A stretch of 64,000 nt of DNA from an uncultured Oscillospiraceae bacterium (GTDB lineage: Bacteria > Bacillota > Clostridia > Oscillospirales > Oscillospiraceae). The DNA lies in assembly GCA_900757655.1 (NCBI GenBank), contig CAAEOT010000025.1:1-64000 (forward strand), in the 5' to 3' direction. Below, in pieces: positions 59,848-64,000 of the stretch (its first letter is position 1; the number at the start of each line of letters is the position of its first letter). The position numbers and the translations under genes were made by a program. Under the pieces are notes generated by a model. That model was not told where the DNA came from, searched no databases, and worked only from the letters and a program-made list of their open reading frames with translations.

Positions 59848-61218
59848 ATGCCGGAAGAAACCCTTCGCGAAAATAAAATGGGCACAATGCCCGAGAACAA
59901 GCTGCTGCTGTCGATGGCGGTGCCGATGATGATTTCCATGCTCGTGCAGGCACTGTACAACATCGTGGACAGTATTTTCGTCTCGCGTATCTGCGAGGAT
60001 GCACTCACGGCGGTGTCGATGGCTTTTCCGTGGCAGAACATCGTTATCTCTATTGCCGTTGGCTTCGGCGTCGGCATCAACGCGCTGCTGTCGCGCGCGT
60101 TGGGGCAGAAAAACGCCGAGCGCGTCAATCAGGTCGCGGTCAACGGTCTGCTGCTCGCGGGGCTGAGCTATCTGCTCGTGCTTGTCGCAGGCTTGATTGG
60201 CATCCGTGCTTATATGCGCACGCAGACGGATATTGAGACTATCGTCAATTACGGCATCACGTACCTGAACATCTGCATTTTGTGCTCGTTCGGCGTTTTT
60301 GTTGAGATCACCTTCGAGCGCTTCCTGCAGGCGACCGGTCGCACGGTCTATTCCATGATCACGCAGCTGACCGGCGCGATCACGAACATTATCCTCGATC
60401 CGATCCTGATCTTCGGTCTGCTCGGCTTCCCGAAGCTGGGCATCGCCGGCGCCGCCTGGGCGACGGTGATCGGTCAGTGCGTCGGTGCGGTCGTCGCCGT
60501 GATGCTCAACCACTTCAAGAACCCGGAGGTGCATCTGCGCCTGCGGCACATCCGGCCGAACGGCCGTCTCATGGGTGAGATCACGGCCATCAGCATCCCG
60601 TCGATCATCATGAGCTGCATCTCGTCGCTGACGTGTTTTGTCATGAATATGATCCTCATTGCGTATTCCTCCACGGCGGTCGCCGTGTTCGGCGTCTATT
60701 TCAAGCTCCAGAGCTTTGTGTTCATGCCGGTGTTCGGGCTGAATAACGGTATGGTGCCGATCATTGCCTATAACTATGGCGCGCAGAAGCCGGAGCGTAT
60801 CCATAAGACGATCCGCCTCGGCATGGTCTACGCCGTCGCGATTATGGTGGTCGGTCTGCTCGTATTCCAGCTCATTCCGAAAGAGCTGCTGCTGATGTTT
60901 GACGCCTCGGACGCCATGCTGGAGATCGGCGCGCCCGCACTGCGCATCATGAGCCTGGCGTTCGTGTTTGCCGGCATCGGCATCGTGTCCGGCTCGGCGT
61001 GTCAGGCGTTTGGCTACAGCGTCTACAGCATGCTTATTTCCATCGCGCGCCAGATCGTGGTGCTCATCCCGGCTGCCTACCTGCTGTCTCTGACCGGCGT
61101 GCTGCGCAGCATCTGGTTTGCGTTCCCAATCGCGGAGATCTTCTCGCTGATCCTCTCGCTGTTTTTTTTGCGCACCACGCTCAAAAAGACGGGCATGGCG
61201 CTGCCAAAGGCAAAGTAA
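59848..61218 (+). CDS. MATE-family multidrug exporter
   Basis: A 456-residue membrane transporter with twelve hydrophobic segments in two homologous halves. It begins with the MATE pattern NKLLLSMAVPMMISMLVQALYN-IVDSIFVSR (first helix) and has GFGVGINALLSRALGQ and the second-half VFGVYFKLQSF-VFMPVFGLNNGMVPIIAYNYGA. Such proteins expel cationic drugs or metabolites using Na+ or H+ gradients; the substrate is unknown. TAGGAG precedes the ATG at 59848 and fits better than earlier frames. A terminator follows. Confidence 0.92.
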   Translation: MPEETLRENKMGTMPENKLLLSMAVPMMISMLVQALYNIVDSIFVSRICEDALTAVSMAFPWQNIVISIAVGFGVGINALLSRALGQKNAERVNQVAVNGLLLAGLSYLLVLVAGLIGIRAYMRTQTDIETIVNYGITYLNICILCSFGVFVEITFERFLQATGRTVYSMITQLTGAITNIILDPILIFGLLGFPKLGIAGAAWATVIGQCVGAVVAVMLNHFKNPEVHLRLRHIRPNGRLMGEITAISIPSIIMSCISSLTCFVMNMILIAYSSTAVAVFGVYFKLQSFVFMPVFGLNNGMVPIIAYNYGAQKPERIHKTIRLGMVYAVAIMVVGLLVFQLIPKELLLMFDASDAMLEIGAPALRIMSLAFVFAGIGIVSGSACQAFGYSVYSMLISIARQIVVLIPAAYLLSLTGVLRSIWFAFPIAEIFSLILSLFFLRTTLKKTGMALPKAK

Positions 61219-61233
61219 ATATTGCTTGCATAT

Positions 61234-61263
61234 AGGGCGGCGCCATCCGGCGTCGCCCTTTTT
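61234..61263 (+). terminator. Intrinsic terminator after the MATE gene
   Basis: AGGGCGGCGCC (61234-61244) pairs with GGCGTCGCCCT (61249-61259) with one wobble, followed by a T-run. Confidence 0.88.
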
Positions 61264-61273
61264 CGCGCCTTTG

Positions 61274-61302
61274 CACCTGCAAAACCGACCGCGCATAAGA
61301 TA
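61274..61302 (+). promoter_or_regulatory. Candidate sporulation (SigK/SigE-type) promoter for cotJ
   Basis: CATAAGATA at 61294-61302 matches the mother-cell -10 form CATAnnnTA. CACC at 61274-61277, 16 bases upstream, fits a SigK-type -35. No SigA-type promoter is visible before cotJ. Confidence 0.45.
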
Positions 61303-61341
61303 GTGCGGGCCGAGTGCCCAAATGGAAAAGGAGGAACGACT

Positions 61342-61773
61342 GTGGACAAATGCAATTTCAAGCAGGGCTCACTTCCGGAGTGCGCGCCGCTGGCGCTGGC
61401 GCAGACGCCCGTGCAGTGCGCGAGTGAGCCCGCGTATGACAAGCGCATGGCGCTGGCGCGCGGTACGCTGTTTCCGGGGCTTGACCTGCCGTTTATGAAC
61501 ATGGTCAACAAACCCGGCGACCTCAGCACGCCGCTGTGCGAGCTGATGGCAATGGATTTTGTCATCCGGGAACTGAACCTGTATCTGGATACCCATCCGG
61601 ACGACCGCGAGGCATTTGATACGCTGCAAAAGTGTATCCGCCTGAGCGCCGAGGGGCGCAAGCGGTATGTGGAGCAGTATGGTCCCGTGTCCTTGCGGGA
61701 TCTGGAAAGTTCTGACGTCTATGACTGGCTCAACGCGCCATGGCCGTGGCAGCAGGAAGGAGAGGGGAAGTAA
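61342..61773 (+). CDS. cotJA-cotJB: Fused spore-coat proteins CotJA-CotJB
   Basis: This 143-residue protein joins two small inner-coat proteins that are separate in Bacillus. Residues about 15-60 match CotJA (LALAQTPVQ, MALARGTLFPGLDLPF). Residues about 62-138 match CotJB (LCELMAMDFVIRELNLYLDTHP, EQYGP, WLNAPWPWQ). The GTG at 61342 follows AAAGGAGG by seven bases. The gene precedes a cotJC fragment by three bases, keeping the cotJABC order. The fusion is in frame with a short linker and no internal ribosome-binding site. Confidence 0.9.
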   Translation: MDKCNFKQGSLPECAPLALAQTPVQCASEPAYDKRMALARGTLFPGLDLPFMNMVNKPGDLSTPLCELMAMDFVIRELNLYLDTHPDDREAFDTLQKCIRLSAEGRKRYVEQYGPVSLRDLESSDVYDWLNAPWPWQQEGEGK

Positions 61774-61776
61774 GCG

Positions 61777-62025
61777 ATGTTTGTCTATGAAAAGAAACTG
61801 GAATACCCGATCCGCATCAAAAACTCGAATCCTGCGCTGGCAAAGTTCATCTGTTCGCAATACGGCGGGCCGGACGGCGAGCTGGGTGCGTCGCTGCGCT
61901 ATCTCAGCCAGCGCTATGCCATGCCGTACCCGGAGCTTTCAGCCATACTCACCGACATCGGTACGGAAGCGGCGGAAGTGGCCCGGGGCGCGCAAATCTT
62001 TTGCAAATCGGACAAAAAAATTTAA
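61777..62025 (+). pseudogene. cotJC: Truncated cotJC (manganese-catalase-like coat protein)
   Basis: The first 64 residues match CotJC well (FVYEKKLEYPIRIKNSNPAL, QYGGPDGELGASLRYLSQRYAMP, LTDIGTE). The normal protein of about 190 residues continues into a ferritin-like metal site after TDIGTEE; here the frame changes to an unrelated 18-residue end and stops at 82 residues. No further CotJC sequence is seen in any frame downstream, so a deletion is more likely than a single frameshift. The break is about 160 bases before the lysine riboswitch. A functional short protein cannot be excluded. Confidence 0.75.
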
Positions 62026-62071
62026 CATTCACTAAAATTTTTCGTCAAAAGCCAGAAATCCACCAAAAGGG

Positions 62072-62100
62072 TTGACAATGGCGGAATTCTGCATTACGAT
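62072..62100 (+). promoter_or_regulatory. Promoter of the lysine-riboswitch transcript
   Basis: TTGACA (62072-62077) and TACGAT (62095-62100) are separated by 17 bases, 34 bases before the aptamer. Confidence 0.75.
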
Positions 62101-62133
62101 TACGACACAGAAAAAATAGAAGAATGCAGTACC

Positions 62134-62300
62134 TGATAGAGGTTGCGGATCTGATGAGTACCCCGTGATATACGCCGGCAAGCGGTCGCGGGAGAAAGGC
62201 TGCTCCGCCGAAGCTGTCTTGCGATTGCCGTCGCGGACTTGCTGGGACTGCGCTTAACAGGCGCAGGACTGTCACATACCTCGTATGTGGAGCACTATCA
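62134..62300 (+). promoter_or_regulatory. Lysine riboswitch (L-box) aptamer
   Basis: The five-helix lysine aptamer is clear from conserved segments: TGATAGAGGTTGCGG at the 5' side, TGATGAGTACCCC, GAGAAAGGCTGCTCCGCCGAAG, GCTGGGACTGCG, GGACTGTCAC and GTGGAGCACTATCA closing helix P1 (TGATAG 62134-62139 with CTATCA 62295-62300). Lysine binding should favour the terminator that follows, reducing uptake-gene expression. The 371-base gap between the cotJC fragment and the binding-protein gene is fully explained by the promoter, this aptamer and its terminator. Confidence 0.95.
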
Positions 62301-62323
62301 ACGGTTTTCTTTGTATGCTTGCA

Positions 62324-62368
62324 AGAGAGCCTGCGATACCATTTCGGGTCGCAGGCTCTCTGTTTTTT
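62324..62368 (+). terminator. Terminator of the lysine riboswitch expression platform
   Basis: AGAGAGCCTGCGA (62324-62336) pairs with TCGCAGGCTCTCT (62349-62361), followed by six Ts (62363-62368). Confidence 0.92.
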
Positions 62369-62396
62369 CGAATCACTCTGACAGGAGATGTAGAAA

Positions 62397-63299
62397 ATGC
62401 AAGCAAACATCAGAAGAATCGTATCCATCCTCTTGGCTGTCATGTTCTGCGTGGCGTGCTTCACCGGCTGCGGCAGCAGCAACAATGGCGGAAGCGACAC
62501 GGCCTCTGTCGATGTCCGGAACGCCAAGGCCATCGCCGATCTCAAGGGCGCGAAGATCGCGGCGCAGGCGGGCACGTTCCACGCCGACGCCCTGTCCCAG
62601 ATCCCGGACGTTCAGTCGAGTACCTATCCGGAGTTCGCCGACCTACTGACTGCCCTCAAGAGCGGCGCGATTGACGGCTACATCGCCGAGGAGCCGACGG
62701 CCCTTTCCGTCTGCGGCTCGAACAATGAACTGACTTACCTGCCGTTCAAGAACAACGACACCGGCTTCACCGCAACGGCGGCGGACGTCGGCATCGCCAT
62801 CGGCCTGAAGAAGGGCAACGCCCTGCGCGACCAGATCAACACCGTTCTGGCCGAGATCACCGAGGAGCAGAGGTCCCAGCTCATGGAGCAGATCGTGACG
62901 CTCGCTTCCGGCGGCACGGTCACGGAGTTCGCCGTCCACTGTGACGCTCCGGCCACCACGACCGGCACCCTGAAGATCGGCATGGAGTGCGCTTACGAGC
63001 CGTACAACTGGACCGATACCGACGGCAGCTCCTTCGGTGCCGTGCCCATCAGCAGCGAGGGCCAGCAGGGCCTGTACGCCAACGGCTACGATGTCCAGAT
63101 CGCGCAGTATGTCGCCAACCGTCTGGGCCTGAAGCTCGAGATCTACGCCATGGAGTGGGATTCCCTGATCCCCGCAGTCAACTCCGGCGCCATTGACGCG
63201 ATCGTCGCCGGCATGAGCCCGACGGCCGAGCGTGCGCAGGAGATCGACTTCACCGATACCTACTACGAATCCAACCTCGTGGTCATCATCCGCAAGTAA
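62397..63299 (+). CDS. Amino-acid (probably lysine) ABC transporter substrate-binding lipoprotein with permuted lobes
   Basis: A 300-residue family-3 solute-binding protein. Residues 1-25 are a lipoprotein signal ending in FTGC, with Cys25 as the lipid site. Residues about 40-177 match the family's C-terminal lobe (AIADLKGAKIAAQAGT, LLTALKSGAIDGYIAEEPTAL, GIAIGLKKGNALRDQINTVL). Residues about 190-300 match the normal N-terminal lobe (TLKIGMECAYEPYNW, GYDVQIAQYVANRLGLKLEI, SGAIDAIVAGMSPTAERA) and the protein stops at the usual hinge, VVIIRK. The lobe order is therefore reversed. It is the first gene under the lysine riboswitch, with a permease gene 77 bases downstream. Confidence 0.9.
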   Translation: MQANIRRIVSILLAVMFCVACFTGCGSSNNGGSDTASVDVRNAKAIADLKGAKIAAQAGTFHADALSQIPDVQSSTYPEFADLLTALKSGAIDGYIAEEPTALSVCGSNNELTYLPFKNNDTGFTATAADVGIAIGLKKGNALRDQINTVLAEITEEQRSQLMEQIVTLASGGTVTEFAVHCDAPATTTGTLKIGMECAYEPYNWTDTDGSSFGAVPISSEGQQGLYANGYDVQIAQYVANRLGLKLEIYAMEWDSLIPAVNSGAIDAIVAGMSPTAERAQEIDFTDTYYESNLVVIIRK

Positions 63300-63313
63300 A
63301 CAAACCGACGCAG

Positions 63314-63349
63314 GCGGCAGGCACTGTGCGCTCGCACGGCGCCTGCCGC
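63314..63349 (+). other. GC-rich hairpin between binding-protein and permease genes
   Basis: GCGGCAGGC (63314-63322) pairs with GCCTGCCGC (63341-63349); a smaller stem GTGC/GCAC lies in the loop. No T-run follows. Such stems commonly protect the upstream message and raise binding-protein levels over permease. Confidence 0.65.
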
Positions 63350-63376
63350 TCGCCTTGACAGAAAAACGGAGTAACT

Positions 63377-64000
63377 ATGAGCTTCTTAAACGATGTCCTG
63401 AACATCTTCATCAAGTATTACCCCCAGCTGCTGACCGGCGTTGGCAACACGGTGCTCATCGCGCTGACGAGTACGGTGGCCGGCCTTGCACTTGGTCTGC
63501 TGACCGGCGTCGTGCGCACGGCGCCGATGTCCAAGAACCCCATCCTGCGCGCGCTGCACAAGCTGCTCAATGCGATCATTGCAATCTATGTCGAGATCTT
63601 CCGCGGCACGCCGATGATGGTGCAGTCGATGGTCATTTACTGGGGCTATGCTTTCGCGACCGGCGGCGACACGCTGCCGCTCATCCCGTCCGGCATCCTC
63701 ATCGTGTCCATCAACACCGGCGCGTACATGGCCGAGATCGTCCGCGGCGGCATCATTTCCATCGACCGCGGTCAGTTTGAGGGCGCCATGTCCATCGGCA
63801 TGACGCACGCGCAGACCATGTTCAAGGTCATCATCCCGCAGGTCATGCGCAATATCCTGCCGTCGGTCAGCAATGAGTTTGTCATCAACATCAAGGATAC
63901 GTCCGTCCTGAACGTCATCGGCGTGACAGAGCTGTACTATTTTGCCGGCATCATCAAGCGCCAGAATTTCCAGACGTTCCAGACGTATTTTGTCATCTGC
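63377..64000 (+). CDS. Amino-acid ABC transporter permease (partial, runs off the window)
   Basis: The visible 208 codons start MSFLNDVLNIFIKYYPQLL and contain the family's opening TGVGNTVLIAL, EIFRGTPMMVQS, and the EAA loop FEGAMSIGMTHAQTMFKVIIPQ that contacts the ATPase. This is the His/Glu/Gln/Arg/opine group of polar amino-acid permeases, probably for lysine because of the riboswitch. Several membrane segments are visible. GGAG lies about seven bases before the ATG. The stop codon and any ATPase gene are beyond the window end. Confidence 0.92.
   Translation, partial: MSFLNDVLNIFIKYYPQLLTGVGNTVLIALTSTVAGLALGLLTGVVRTAPMSKNPILRALHKLLNAIIAIYVEIFRGTPMMVQSMVIYWGYAFATGGDTLPLIPSGILIVSINTGAYMAEIVRGGIISIDRGQFEGAMSIGMTHAQTMFKVIIPQVMRNILPSVSNEFVINIKDTSVLNVIGVTELYYFAGIIKRQNFQTFQTYFVIC

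Noticed and set aside
62134..62300. Short open frames within the 371-base gap before the binding protein
   Set aside because: The sequence is a lysine riboswitch aptamer and its terminator; the small frames lack ribosome-binding sites.

Overview
The window is a dense block of mostly housekeeping genes from a GC-rich (roughly 60 percent by eye), spore-forming, anaerobic Firmicute. The most likely source is the class Clostridia, family Oscillospiraceae (inference). Supporting signs are Gram-positive-type promoters (TTGACA-17-TATAAT), an alanine T-box, an L-box lysine riboswitch, CotJ spore-coat genes, DUF421/DUF4363 and DUF4364 families, an asnA-type asparagine synthetase, a Firmicutes-style rnc-smc-ftsY block, and the yhbY-nadD-yqeK-rsfS and mltG-U32 neighbourhoods. 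I see no prophage, insertion sequence, CRISPR array or defence island.

Layout. 1-3.8 kb: prfA, a fused tsaC-coaE gene and an M18 aminopeptidase. 3.8-10.8 kb: uppP, ftsK/spoIIIE, mrnC, rqcH, then a flavodoxin and a VanZ-like gene. 10.8-13.9 kb: cysteine desulfidase and the two-subunit serine dehydratase. 14.0-23.9 kb: a YhaM-like nuclease, CCA transferase, a SpoU methyltransferase, dprA, topA, trmFO, plsX and rnc. 24-34.7 kb: smc, ftsY, rdgB, yhbY, a fused nadD-yqeK, an LCP cell-wall ligase, rsfS and leuS. 34.7-39.5 kb: rpsU, a prolyl-tRNA editing protein, HAD phosphatase, sirtuin, TagA glycosyltransferase, tmk, a formyl-THF ligase and an antisense 41-residue Cys-rich membrane peptide. 39.6-50.7 kb: mltG with a repeat tail, a U32 protein, a T-box controlling a zinc-ribbon gene and alaS, then a HIT protein, comEC, holA, rnmV and nrdR. 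50.7-58 kb: DUF4363-DUF421 on the minus strand, dapF, a NagB-like protein, glmM and a hexapeptide protein, a Cys-rich unknown, DUF4364 and asnA. 58-64 kb: a PAP2-YwaF pair, tRNA-Gly(CCC), a MATE exporter, a fused cotJA-cotJB with a truncated cotJC, and a lysine riboswitch controlling an ABC amino-acid importer that runs off the window.

The most notable point is the gene under the lysine riboswitch. The substrate-binding lipoprotein has its two lobes in reversed order: the family's normal C-terminal lobe comes directly after the signal peptide, and the normal N-terminal lobe ends the protein. This looks like a natural circular permutation, or a relic of a tandem duplication. Other unusual points are three gene fusions (TsaC-CoaE, NadD-YqeK, CotJA-CotJB), a truncated CotJC, a NagB-like protein lacking the usual catalytic Asp beside glmM, a zinc-ribbon gene sharing the alaS T-box, an antisense micro-gene whose terminator lies inside the opposite gene, and low-complexity charged tails on MltG, LCP, TopA and FtsK.

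Together the genes cover translation and tRNA quality control, chromosome handling, envelope synthesis and sporulation. Most are packed in ATGA-overlapping operons, separated by strong hairpin terminators that often overlap the next promoter. All assignments were made by reading the sequence; no database search was run.
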